This document shows, piece after piece, positions 45,001 through 52,593 of a DNA stretch of 64,000 nucleotides. The notes beneath the pieces were generated by a model, which was not told the DNA's origin, did not search any database, and saw only the letters and a list, made by a program, of their open reading frames with translations. Within the stretch, counting starts at the first letter, position 1. Each line of letters begins with the position of its first letter. Source of the stretch: Streptomyces sp. HPF1205 (lineage in GTDB: Bacteria; Actinomycetota; Actinomycetes; Streptomycetales; Streptomycetaceae); assembly GCF_020400825.1 (NCBI RefSeq), contig NZ_JAINVH010000008.1, forward strand, positions 205,560 to 269,559. Reading direction: 5' to 3'. The position numbers and the translations under genes were made by a program.

Positions 45001-46750
45001 CGCCGGCGCCCCCGAGGACGACCAGGACGGCGCCGAGCCGGTGGCGGCGGCCGCGCTGCCCGCGCTCCGGGAGGCCTACCGGGCGGCCTCGCAGGTGTAC
45101 GAACAGGTGGGCGTCGGCGCGGACCTGCGCGCGGAACAGGCCCGGGCGGAAAGCACGGAACACGCCGCGCTGGCCGAACTCGAACGCCTCAGCAACAAGG
45201 TGCGCAGCCGCGCCGCCCGGCTGCTGGAGGGCCCCGACGGCGCCGACGGCCCGGCCCGGCAGGCCGCCGCGGCCCGCGCCGAACGGCTCGTGCAGACCCT
45301 GGAGTCGCGGCAGTCCGCCGCGAGCGAGCAACTGGGCCGGCTGCGCGGGGAGGCCGAGCGCCTCGCCCCGGCCGGCGCGGACACCCACACCGAGCTGCCG
45401 GAGGAGCTCGTGCCGCGCGACGCCGACCACGCCCAGGAACTGCTGCGCGCCGCCGACACCGAACTCGCCGCCCGCACCGAGGCGCTGGACCGGGCCAGGG
45501 CCGCGCACGCCGACGTGGTGCGCGCCCACCGAGCCGCCGAGGACGCCGCCGGAGGCTTCGACGAGATCGCCGCCCTGCTGCGCGACCTGCTGCGGGACAC
45601 CGCCCAGCAGGCCGCGGAGGACGACGAACCCGAGCCCTGTACGGGTTCGCTCGACGAGGCCAGGCGGGCCGCCGCCGAGGCCCGACGCTCGCTGCGGGGG
45701 TGCGCCGCCGACCTGTCCGCCGCCGAGGCGCATCTGCGGGACGCGGCCGACGTCCTGGTCCGGCACGCCAACGCCGCGCGCTACGAGCAGGTGCGCACCC
45801 CCGCGCGCGGGCAGATCAGGGAACTGCCCGCGGCCGCGCTGCCCGACCACGCCGCCGCCTGGGCCGCCGCGTTCGCCCCGCGGCTGCGGGTGCTCACCGA
45901 CGAGCTCGACCAGCTCGAACGCAACCGGGACAGCATCGTCGACCGGCTGCGCGGCCTCGTGGAGTCCTCACTGGCCACCCTGCGCTCCGCGCAGCGGCTG
46001 TCCCGGCTGCCGGAAGGCCTCGGCGAATGGTCGGGACAGGAGTTCCTGCGCATCCGGTTCGACGACCCGGACCAGGCCCTGCTGACCGAACGCCTCGGCG
46101 AGGTCATCGACGAGGCCACAAGGGCCGCCGTCCGCAAGAACTCCGACCTGCGGCGCGACGGCATGACCCTGCTGCTGCGGGCGGTGGCCGCGGCCCTCCA
46201 GCCCAGAGGCGTGGCCGTGGAGATCCTCAAGCCGGACGCGGTACTGCGCGCCGAGCGGGTGCCGGTGGGACAGATGGGCGACGTGTTCTCCGGCGGCCAA
46301 CTGCTCACCGCCGCCATCGCCCTGTACTGCACGATGGCAGCGCTGCGCAGCAACGACCGGGGCCGGGACCGCCAGCGCCAGGCCGGCACCCTGTTCCTGG
46401 ACAACCCCATCGGCCGCGCCAACGCCACGTATCTGCTGGAACTGCAGCGGGCCGTGGCCGACGCCCTCGGTGTCCAGCTCATCTACACCACCGGCCTGTT
46501 CGACACCACCGCCCTCGCCGAGTTCCCGCTGGTGGTACGGCTGCGCAACGACGCGGACCTGCGCGCGGGCCTGAAGTACATCAGCGTCGAGGAGCACCTG
46601 CGGCCGGGACTGCCGGTGCCCGACCCGCACGGCGAGCCGGTGCACGGCGAGATCACCGCGACCCGCATGTTCCGGCGACCGCCGGAGCCGGAACCGGAGC
46701 CGGAACCGGAGCCGGAACCGGAGCCGGAGCCGGCGCCGGCGCGGACCTGA
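42011..46750 (+). CDS. SMC-family ATPase (MukB/MksB/JetC-like), 1579 residues
   Basis: N-terminal head with Walker A FLENGGGKS (62-70). A long coiled-coil region of about 1200 residues follows, extremely rich in Ala, Arg and Glu, interrupted near residues 680-820 by a globular hinge-like segment (GDGGLLPPGPDVLATVEYLG to about VFLVPPNPAMHDEG). The C-terminal head has signature FSGGQ (1426-1430) and Walker B TLFLDN (Asp1464). The residue after Asp is Asn1465, not the usual catalytic Glu. The C-terminus is a Glu-Pro repeat tail. It should form a DNA-loop-extruding or DNA-clamping dimer with the two upstream proteins. ATG 42011 has a weak ribosome binding site. Confidence 0.85.
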   Translation: MYELSRLRLYSIGPAGARYADTVLDLRGVGDPVPHPAPAQGDFFADEPAGPPRRPAPAGVLFLENGGGKSVLLKLIFSVMLPGHRNTLGGASSGVLRKFLLADDCGHVALEWQHTLTGELVVVGKVSEWRGRQVSSDPRKFAEAWYSFRPGPGLSLDSLPVAESTAVRPPAEGTSGARGRRRTMKGFKDALMEAGKAYPHLDVVWEEIHDRWNEHLGDLGLDPELFRYQREMNADEGEAAGLFAVKKDSDFTDLLLRAVTDTRDTDGLADLVHGFAGKLGRRAELTAERDFTAGSLDLLHKITDAAAARDRARAIHTQSERRARALARRLSARALQERGRTTELAQHMAAAAHRVTDAERARADSALIAAELAYRHASLALAAAEKGAGSLRRELTDARTLHAAWQAAETVLRHRAAGDRLERVTAAIREAERDAAPALAARTRAAADLVRALQAAAARAEEQADAEEERSARLQELSEAAHRDATAAATDAERARSESGHLGQRLAEVEQETADAVRAGWLDDSAPDADPARAALAASDAEKAAEAQARTAAEAAAAAAARAREAAAADSRAELAAARAADALATAQAAHTAACAAAGALVTEPRVAALLSLPAPGEQPAATVPAARAGDGSRRPQDARTAATTAAGRAAARPTDGGPPTPAELDAFAEPLRDLLDDSVAAAERQLFELRTAAADDARILAALGDGGLLPPGPDVLATVEYLGEHGIPALPGWRYLAQAVDPADHAGVLAARPELVDGVVVTDPGSYARARQVLAQAALLPRSAVAVGTAAALLAPPPAGGAAPDVFLVPPNPAMHDEGAADGERHALRARAGAREEEIRALAGRLAHDRTLAARLASWRASCPSGRLGELAAEVEAAGQAAERAREALAAAREERAEAEAAAAEAAAESDTRRAAAEQARRRADALAGLAHRLRERANWQRRARELAADAAQAQARAETCLARARAADEDRRAAQRASDDARRTARVLRAERSEIAGAPEDDQDGAEPVAAAALPALREAYRAASQVYEQVGVGADLRAEQARAESTEHAALAELERLSNKVRSRAARLLEGPDGADGPARQAAAARAERLVQTLESRQSAASEQLGRLRGEAERLAPAGADTHTELPEELVPRDADHAQELLRAADTELAARTEALDRARAAHADVVRAHRAAEDAAGGFDEIAALLRDLLRDTAQQAAEDDEPEPCTGSLDEARRAAAEARRSLRGCAADLSAAEAHLRDAADVLVRHANAARYEQVRTPARGQIRELPAAALPDHAAAWAAAFAPRLRVLTDELDQLERNRDSIVDRLRGLVESSLATLRSAQRLSRLPEGLGEWSGQEFLRIRFDDPDQALLTERLGEVIDEATRAAVRKNSDLRRDGMTLLLRAVAAALQPRGVAVEILKPDAVLRAERVPVGQMGDVFSGGQLLTAAIALYCTMAALRSNDRGRDRQRQAGTLFLDNPIGRANATYLLELQRAVADALGVQLIYTTGLFDTTALAEFPLVVRLRNDADLRAGLKYISVEEHLRPGLPVPDPHGEPVHGEITATRMFRRPPEPEPEPEPEPEPEPEPAPART
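46682..46740 (+). repeat. Glu-Pro repeat tract at the 3' end of the SMC gene
   Basis: A run of imperfect 6- and 12-bp units (CCGGAG/CCGGAA) encodes about nine Glu-Pro pairs followed by APART. It is a likely disordered, acidic tail and a slippage-prone tract. Confidence 0.85.
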
Positions 46751-46765
46751 CCGCGCCCGGGCGGC

Positions 46766-47161
46766 TCAGACGCCGTGCGGCCACGGTATGTGCGGGCGCC
46801 GCCCGCGCCGGCCCCTGGCCGCCTGGCGCGCCGCCCTGCGCTCGCGGCGCCGCTCCCGGCGCAGGGTGCGTGCCGCGCTGCTCGGGCTGGACACCACCCC
46901 GGCCCGCTGGTTCCACACCTGCCGCGTCACCCACACATCGAGCACCGCCCAGGTGGCGATCACACAGGTGAGCACGGTGAACAGCAGCATTGGCGCGGCG
47001 AGCCACGAGCCCCCGGCGGCCAGCAGCACCTCGACGAGCGCCTCGACCAGCGCCACCGAGCCGATCAGCACGGCCCGCACGGCGGCCGCCCGAACCGGAT
47101 CGGGCAGCCGCGGCCGCCCGACCGGTACTTCCTCCCAGACCGTCTGGCGTTCCGACTCCAT
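46766..47161 (-). CDS. Small two-helix membrane protein of unknown function
   Basis: A 131-residue protein. Two hydrophobic helices (about 28-48 and 53-75) lie between an acidic N-terminus and a strongly basic C-terminal tail (RRERRRERRAARQAARGRR) likely to be cytoplasmic. No family was recognised. It is convergent with the SMC gene (16 bp apart) and divergent from cvnA. A possible minus-strand promoter is TTGGGA (plus 47217-47222) - 16 nt - TAGCTG (47195-47200). Confidence 0.7.
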   Translation of the reverse strand: MESERQTVWEEVPVGRPRLPDPVRAAAVRAVLIGSVALVEALVEVLLAAGGSWLAAPMLLFTVLTCVIATWAVLDVWVTRQVWNQRAGVVSSPSSAARTLRRERRRERRAARQAARGRRGRRPHIPWPHGV

Positions 47162-47261
47162 GTCCGTTCCCTGCCCGGATTTTCCGCTCGCATTCAGCTA
47201 CGTTTCGCCCAGACCATCCCAACCCCGCTGTCACGCTTTCGGGTTACGACAGAGGCAGTAG

Positions 47262-47267
47262 TAGGCT
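47262..47267 (+). promoter_or_regulatory. -10 hexamer of the cvn operon
   Basis: TAGGCT lies 54 nt before the cvnA ATG. A weak -35 (TTTCGG, 47237-47242) is 19 nt upstream. Confidence 0.4.
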
Positions 47268-47321
47268 CACGCCGTTTGCACGCGACTGACGACCCCCACA
47301 CGGGGGAGACGTGGGGAGGCC

Positions 47322-50033
47322 ATGCGCTTTCGCGGTACGACGATCCGCCGGAAGATCGTGGCACTGCTGCTCATCCCACTGGTGTCACTCGTCGCCATCT
47401 GGGCCTTCGCCGCCACGCTGACCGCACGCGCCATCCTGGACCGTCCGGACATCCAGCGAATCGTCACCAACGTGGCCTACCCGGTCAACGACGCCGTCCG
47501 CAACCTTCAGATGGAGCGGCGGGCGGCACTGGTGTACGCGGCGGACCCCGGCGACTCCCAGGCCAGGATGAGCTACGACAAGCAGGCACGCGACACCGAC
47601 CAGTCGGTGGCCGAACTGCGCACCCGGCTCACGTCCTCCACGATCCGCGGCGACCTCGACAGCCGCTCCCGCGGGCGCCTGGACGTCTTCCTCGGCACCG
47701 TGCGGACGCTTGCCTCGGTACGCCAGAAAGTCGACGCCCAGCACCTCACCCGCGAGGGCACCTACCTCGCGTACAACGCGCTGATCGACCCCGCCTACCG
47801 CCTCTTCGATGAGCTGATCCCGCTCGGCGACACCAAGCGCGACAGCCAGCGGCGCGCGGTGGTCGGCCTCAACGAGGCCCGCGAGGACCTCAGCCGGCAG
47901 GACGCGTTGCTGGCCGCCGCGATCACGAGCGGCCGCATGAGCAAGCAGGAGCTCATCGACTTCACCTTCGCGGTCGGCCAGGAGCGCAACACTTACGACG
48001 AGGAACTGCCCGTCGTCGACGCCGACGTACGCGCTCCCTACGACGCGTACTGGAGGGGCAGCGAGGGCAGGACGCTGCGCAAGGCCCAGGACTCCGTGAT
48101 CGCCGCGGGCGCCGCGGGGGCGCCGGTGGCCGCCGCCCACCTGTCCTGGCCGACCGTCGAGGGCGACGCCTTCGACGACCTGACCGGGATGAACAACACC
48201 TCCACCGCGCAGTTCAGCAAGGAGGCCCGGCCGATTCCGCGCACCCTCCTCGTCGAGGCCGCGGTGATCGGCGGCCTGGGCCTGATCGCGGTGATCGCCT
48301 CCCTGATCGTCTCCGTGCGCATCGGCCGCGGCCTGATCCGCGACCTGACCGGGCTGCGCCGCGAGGCCCAGGAGGTCTCCGGTACCCGGCTGCCGCGGGT
48401 CATGCGGCGCCTGGCCGCGGGCGAACAGGTCGACGTGGAGACCGAGGTACCCCGGCTCAGCTACGCCGACGACGAGATAGGCCAGGTCGGCAAGGCGCTG
48501 AACACCTTGCAGCGGGCCGCCGTCGAGGCGGCCGTCCGGCAGGCGGACATGCGCAAGGGCGTCTCGGACGTCTTCGTCAACCTCGCCCGCCGCAGCCAGG
48601 TGCTGCTGCACCGCCAGCTGACCCTGCTGGACGCCATGGAGCGGCGCACCGAGGACGCCGAGGAACTCGCCGACCTCTTCCGCCTGGACCACATGACCAC
48701 CCGCATGCGCCGCCACGCGGAGGGTCTGGTCATCCTCTCCGGCGCCGCGCCGTCCCGGCAGTGGCGCAAGCCCGTCCAGCTCATGGACGTGGTCCGGGCC
48801 GCCGTCGCCGAGGTCGAGGACTACGAGCGGATCGAGGTGCGCCGCCTGCCCCGGCTCGCGGTCGCCGGCGCCGCCGTCGCCGACCTCACCCACCTGCTGG
48901 CCGAACTCATCGAGAACGCCGCGGTGTTCTCCCCGCCGCACACCCAGGTCCGGCTGCACGGCGAACCGGTGGCCAACGGCTTCGTGCTGGAGATCGACGA
49001 CCGCGGCCTCGGGCTCACTCCCGACGCGCTGCTCGAAGCCAACCTGCGGCTGGCCGAGACGCCCGAGTTCGAGCTGTCCGACACCGACCGGCTCGGCCTG
49101 TTCGTGGTCAGCCGGCTCGCCCGGCGGCACGGCGTACGGGTCTCGCTGCGCCAGTCCCCGTACGGCGGCACCACCGCGGTCGTCCTGGTCCCGGCCGTCC
49201 TGCTGACCGAGACCGGCGAGGACACCGGCGCCACCCGCATCGGCGAGACCGACCGGCCGGGTGGGGCGCCGATACCGGGCGACACCGAGCACACCTTCCG
49301 CAAGTGGGGCCTCGACGGGGTGGCGGGCGAGGCGCAGCGCGAGCACGCCGCGCACCCGGACGATCCGGCGGCGCCGTCGGTGACTTCCGTACCTTCCGTC
49401 GAGGAGGAGGGCTACGAGCCCGCGCTGCGGCTGCCGCGCCGCCGCAGGTCGCGTTCCGCGCCGGTCCTGGTCTCCGACCACGGCCGGGACGTCGGCCCCG
49501 CCGAGCCGGCCGCGCGGGACCAGGCGCACGCGCCCGCCCCCGCGGCGCCCGGGTCCGAGCCCGCCGCACCTTCCGCCGACGCGCCCTGGGCGCGGCACGC
49601 GGCACCGGCCGAGCCTGCCGACCCGGCTCCCCGGGCCGACGGCTCCCCGGCGCCGCCGGCCGAGGGCGGGTTGCCGCGCCGGGTCCGGCAGGCGAGCCTC
49701 GCGCCGCAACTGCGGACGGCGGCACCCCCCGAGCCGGAACCGGACGCCTCACGGCCCGGCCGCGAGCTGTCGGCCGACGAGGTGCGCGACCGGATGGCCG
49801 CCTTCCAGCGCGGCTGGCAGCGCGGCCGGGAAGCGGCCGACGACGGCACCGACACCGGCCAGGCCCCCGGCAGCGGGACGGGCGACGCCCCGTTACCTCC
49901 GCGGCGAACCGCGGCTCCCCAGCCGCCGGCACAGCCGACACCGCCGACGTCTTCGGCACCATCGACACCATCGACACCATCGACACCATCGGCATCAGTA
50001 CCGCGAACGACATCTGAGGGGAACAGTCGATGA
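47322..50033 (+). CDS. cvnA: Conservon sensor histidine-kinase-like protein CvnA
   Basis: 903 residues. TM1 (about 11-33), a large extracellular nitrate-sensor-like helical domain (34-300), TM2 (about 306-330), HAMP, a kinase core (LDHMTTRMRRHAEGLVILSG) and HATPase (ELIENAAVFSPPHTQVRL, then DRGLGLTPDAL). A disordered Pro/Ala-rich tail of about 270 residues ends in a 9-bp DNA repeat (ACCATCGAC type, 49958-49990). CvnA is the membrane sensor of the conservon, with CvnB-D as a GTPase-based relay. Leu858 is encoded by TTA (49893-49895), so full-length synthesis should depend on bldA. GGGGAGG precedes the ATG; the stop overlaps cvnB (ATGA). Confidence 0.93.
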   Translation: MRFRGTTIRRKIVALLLIPLVSLVAIWAFAATLTARAILDRPDIQRIVTNVAYPVNDAVRNLQMERRAALVYAADPGDSQARMSYDKQARDTDQSVAELRTRLTSSTIRGDLDSRSRGRLDVFLGTVRTLASVRQKVDAQHLTREGTYLAYNALIDPAYRLFDELIPLGDTKRDSQRRAVVGLNEAREDLSRQDALLAAAITSGRMSKQELIDFTFAVGQERNTYDEELPVVDADVRAPYDAYWRGSEGRTLRKAQDSVIAAGAAGAPVAAAHLSWPTVEGDAFDDLTGMNNTSTAQFSKEARPIPRTLLVEAAVIGGLGLIAVIASLIVSVRIGRGLIRDLTGLRREAQEVSGTRLPRVMRRLAAGEQVDVETEVPRLSYADDEIGQVGKALNTLQRAAVEAAVRQADMRKGVSDVFVNLARRSQVLLHRQLTLLDAMERRTEDAEELADLFRLDHMTTRMRRHAEGLVILSGAAPSRQWRKPVQLMDVVRAAVAEVEDYERIEVRRLPRLAVAGAAVADLTHLLAELIENAAVFSPPHTQVRLHGEPVANGFVLEIDDRGLGLTPDALLEANLRLAETPEFELSDTDRLGLFVVSRLARRHGVRVSLRQSPYGGTTAVVLVPAVLLTETGEDTGATRIGETDRPGGAPIPGDTEHTFRKWGLDGVAGEAQREHAAHPDDPAAPSVTSVPSVEEEGYEPALRLPRRRRSRSAPVLVSDHGRDVGPAEPAARDQAHAPAPAAPGSEPAAPSADAPWARHAAPAEPADPAPRADGSPAPPAEGGLPRRVRQASLAPQLRTAAPPEPEPDASRPGRELSADEVRDRMAAFQRGWQRGREAADDGTDTGQAPGSGTGDAPLPPRRTAAPQPPAQPTPPTSSAPSTPSTPSTPSASVPRTTSEGNSR
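49958..49990 (+). repeat. 9-bp tandem repeat in the cvnA tail
   Basis: About three and a half copies of ACCATCGAC encode the repeated Ser-Thr-Pro units of the CvnA C-terminus. Confidence 0.75.
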
Positions 50034-50452
50034 CCGCACCGACGAGCCCGACCCGTGAGCTGAGCTGGCTCCTGGACGACCTGGTCAGCCGCGTCGCCAG
50101 TATCCGCAAGGCCCTGGTGCTCTCCGGGGACGGCCTGGCCATCGGCGCCTCGGAGGGACTCACCCGCGAGGACTCCGAGCACCTGGCCGCTGTCGCCTCC
50201 GGCTTCCACAGCCTGGCCAAGGGCGTCGGCCGCCACTTCGCGGCGGGCCGGGTCCGCCAGACGATGGTGGAGCTGGACGACGCCTTCCTGTTCGTGACCG
50301 CCGCCGGCGACGGGAGCTGCCTGGCCGTACTGACCGAGGCCGACTCCGACGTGGGCCAGGTCGCGTACGAGATGGCACTCCTGGTCAAGCGGGTAGGCGC
50401 GCACCTGGGCACCGCGCCGCGGCACGACGGCGGCACGGCGCTCAGCGGCTGA
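50030..50452 (+). CDS. cvnB: Conservon roadblock/LC7 protein CvnB
   Basis: A 140-residue roadblock/LC7 domain protein (LSWLLDDLVSRVASIRKALVLSGDGL, then FLFVTAAGDGSCLAVL). In conservons it binds the GTPase CvnD and probably controls its nucleotide state. The start overlaps the cvnA stop by ATGA, with GAGGGGA upstream. Confidence 0.93.
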   Translation: MTAPTSPTRELSWLLDDLVSRVASIRKALVLSGDGLAIGASEGLTREDSEHLAAVASGFHSLAKGVGRHFAAGRVRQTMVELDDAFLFVTAAGDGSCLAVLTEADSDVGQVAYEMALLVKRVGAHLGTAPRHDGGTALSG

Positions 50453-50484
50453 CCCATGCGGTGACGACAGGGTGACGGGGAGAG

Positions 50485-50910
50485 ATGACTGCTGAATCGT
50501 CCGGATCATCGGGATCCGGGGCGTCCGGGACGCCGGAGTCCGCTCGGTGGTACGACGACGCCGCCGGACCGGTGGTGCGACCGTACGCGATGACGCGGGG
50601 CCGGACCAGCCACGCGTCGGACGCGAAGCTCGACCTGATCGCCCTGGTGGTGACGGGGACCGACGAGGGCGAGGAGGACGATCCGACCCTGTCCCCCGAA
50701 CACCTCGACATCATCGAGCGCTGCCGGGAGCAGGCCACGTCCATCGCGGAACTGGCCGCCGACCTCGACCTGCCGGTGGGCGTGGTGCGCGTCCTCGTCG
50801 GCGACCTGCTGGAGGCCGCGCACGTGCACATCCACCGGCCCATACCGCCGGCCGAACTGCCGGACGAGAGCATTCTGCGGGAGGTCATCAACGGTCTGCG
50901 CGCATTGTGA
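50485..50910 (+). CDS. cvnC: Conservon DUF742 protein CvnC
   Basis: A 141-residue protein. The second half (SPEHLDIIERCREQATSIAELAADLDLPVGVVRVLVGDLLE) is the DUF742 winged-helix-like core; the first 45 residues are Ser/Gly-rich. CvnC is part of the membrane-proximal complex with CvnA, B and D. It ends with the family-typical ILREVINGLRAL. It starts 33 nt after cvnB. Confidence 0.93.
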   Translation: MTAESSGSSGSGASGTPESARWYDDAAGPVVRPYAMTRGRTSHASDAKLDLIALVVTGTDEGEEDDPTLSPEHLDIIERCREQATSIAELAADLDLPVGVVRVLVGDLLEAAHVHIHRPIPPAELPDESILREVINGLRAL

Positions 50911-50978
50911 GCAGCCCGCCCCGCCACGAGTCCTCCGCCCGCCCACTACCCAAGCCTGCAGGGAAGTAGAGACACACC

Positions 50979-51596
50979 ATGGCCTTCGTCCGCTCCGAAC
51001 GCCGTCGCGACCAAGCCGCCCCGCCGGTGGAGCCCGTCGCGCTGAAGCTGCTGGTGGCGGGCGGCTTCGGGGTGGGCAAGACCACACTCGTGGGCGCGGT
51101 CAGCGAGATCCGGCCGCTGCGCACGGAGGAGTCGCTGAGCGAACTGGGCCGCCCGGTGGACGATCTCGCGGGTGTCGAGCAGAAGCGGACCACCACGGTC
51201 GCGATGGACTTCGGCCGGATCACCCTGCGCGAGGACCTGGTGCTCTACCTGTTCGGCACGCCCGGGCAGGATCGCTTCTGGTTCCTGTGGGACGAACTGG
51301 CCCAGGGCGCCCTGGGCGCGGTCGTGCTCGCCGACACCCGGCGCCTGGCCGACTGCTTCGCCGCCGTCGACTACTTCGAGCGCCGGGGCATCCCGTTCAC
51401 CGTCGCCGTCAACTGCTTCGAGGGCGCCAAGGTGTACGACCCGGACAACGTCCGGGAGGCGCTGGACCTGGACCCCCAGGTGCCCGTGGTGCTGTGCGAC
51501 GCGCGCAAGCGGGAGTCGGCCAAGGACGTCCTGATCACCGTGGTCGAGCACGCGGCCAAGGTGGCGGCGGACCGCAGGCGGCCCGCCGCCGACTGA
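50979..51596 (+). CDS. cvnD: Conservon Ras-like GTPase CvnD
   Basis: 205 residues. P-loop GGFGVGKTT (28-36), the G3-like GTPGQDRFWFLWDE, and VAVNCFEGAK in place of NKxD, as normal for CvnD proteins. It is the output GTPase of the conservon. A 9-bp hairpin follows the stop. The RBS is weak; ATG 50979 is 68 nt after the cvnC stop. Confidence 0.93.
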   Translation: MAFVRSERRRDQAAPPVEPVALKLLVAGGFGVGKTTLVGAVSEIRPLRTEESLSELGRPVDDLAGVEQKRTTTVAMDFGRITLREDLVLYLFGTPGQDRFWFLWDELAQGALGAVVLADTRRLADCFAAVDYFERRGIPFTVAVNCFEGAKVYDPDNVREALDLDPQVPVVLCDARKRESAKDVLITVVEHAAKVAADRRRPAAD

Positions 51597-51617
51597 CCCC
51601 CGCGCCGGCGCCCCGCC

Positions 51618-51644
51618 CGGCCCCCGGGCAACCCGCGGGGGCCG
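51618..51644 (+). terminator. Hairpin terminator of the cvn operon
   Basis: CGGCCCCCG (51618-51626) pairs with CGGGGGCCG (51636-51644), 21 nt after the cvnD stop. Confidence 0.65.
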
Positions 51645-51682
51645 TCCCGGCGTCTGTTCGAGCGGGGCCGGCGGCCCGGAAC

Positions 51683-51973
51683 CTACGGGGGTGGTACCGA
51701 CCGCCGGCCCGCCGCGCCCGAAACCGGATCGCGAGGGGCGCGGCGGCACGGCTCGGGACCGACCGTCCCGGGCGCGCGGCACACCCCGACGAAGTTGTGC
51801 GGGGTGATGTAGCGGATCTCCTGGATCACCGTCGGATCCACGTCACGCAGCGCGACGAACTGCGGCGGTGCCTTGGGCTCGGGCGCCGCTTTCGCCCGAC
51901 CGCTCCCGGTGAGGGCGATCAGGACGGCGACCGGCAGCGCGAGGGCCCGGAGGGCCGGGATCAGTCGTGGCAT
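51683..51973 (-). pseudogene. Truncated VanX-like D-Ala-D-Ala dipeptidase gene
   Basis: 96 residues. The first half reads like a secreted M15 dipeptidase: a signal peptide (RALALPVAVLIALTGSGRAKA) and then FVALRDVDPTVIQEIRYITP followed by HNFVG, the standard N-terminal core. After about residue 62 the similarity stops, the frame turns Pro/Arg-rich and ends at TAG 51683. The zinc site (HxxxxxxD and the C-terminal histidine) and about 140 residues are missing, and none is found in the adjacent 90 bp before cvnD. I read it as a 3'-deleted gene. A short secreted peptide cannot be excluded. Confidence 0.6.
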
Positions 51974-52040
51974 GCCCCCATCACCTATCAGTTCCGGGGC
52001 GGGCCCGGAAGGAGGCCGCGTGCCGCCCGGCCGGATCCGA

Positions 52041-52046
52041 TACAGT
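52041..52046 (+). promoter_or_regulatory. -10 hexamer of a leaderless promoter
   Basis: TACAGT is 7 nt before the GTG at 52054. Confidence 0.5.
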
Positions 52047-52053
52047 CCGGCGC

Positions 52054-52593
52054 GTGCTTCCCGCCGTGAAGAACTCCCACTGCTCCTCGTGCGGTACCTC
52101 CTTCCCCGGGGACGCCGGCTGGCCGCGCGACTGCCCCGGCTGCGGGACCGTCGCCTACCGCAACCCGCTGCCCGTGGCCGTGGCCCTGCTGCCGGTACGG
52201 GACGCGGGCCGCACCGGACTGGTCGTCATCAGACGCGGCATCAGGCCGAGCCTGGGCAGCCTCGCGCTGCCGGGCGGCTTCGTGGACTTCGGCGAGAGCT
52301 GGCAGCGGGCGGTGGTACGGGAGCTCGCCGAGGAGACCGGGATCGCCGCCCCGGACACCGACATCGTCCTCGCCGACGCGCTCACCGACGTCCCCGGCGG
52401 GTACCTGCTGCTGTTCGGCCTGCTGCCGCCGCGCCCGCTCGCCGCGCTCCCGCCCACGCGGCCGACCGACGAGACCGACGGGTACCAGCCGATCTGGCAG
52501 CCGGCCGAGCTGGGCTTCGAACTGCACACCCTGGCCGCCCGGCGGTGGTTCGACGGTGCCTACGACGCCTTGCCCCGTACCCGGAAGGCGTAA
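52054..52593 (+). CDS. NUDIX hydrolase with N-terminal zinc ribbon
   Basis: 179 residues. The N-terminal zinc ribbon has CSSC and CPGC knuckles within the first 35 residues. The NUDIX box reads GFVDFGE, then RELAEETGI, fitting the consensus. Zinc-ribbon NUDIX proteins include NudC-like NADH pyrophosphatases, but the SQPWPFP-type signature of NudC is absent, so the substrate is open. GTG 52054 is preferred because of the leaderless hexamer; GTG 52066 is the alternative. Its last 34 bp overlap the 3' end of the convergent GH31 gene. Confidence 0.87.
   Translation: MLPAVKNSHCSSCGTSFPGDAGWPRDCPGCGTVAYRNPLPVAVALLPVRDAGRTGLVVIRRGIRPSLGSLALPGGFVDFGESWQRAVVRELAEETGIAAPDTDIVLADALTDVPGGYLLLFGLLPPRPLAALPPTRPTDETDGYQPIWQPAELGFELHTLAARRWFDGAYDALPRTRKA

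Noticed and set aside
41582..45850. A 1422-codon open frame on the minus strand opposite the SMC-like gene
   Set aside because: The composition is Gly/Val/Arg-rich without domains and is the expected shadow of a GC-rich gene; the plus-strand protein has clear ATPase motifs.
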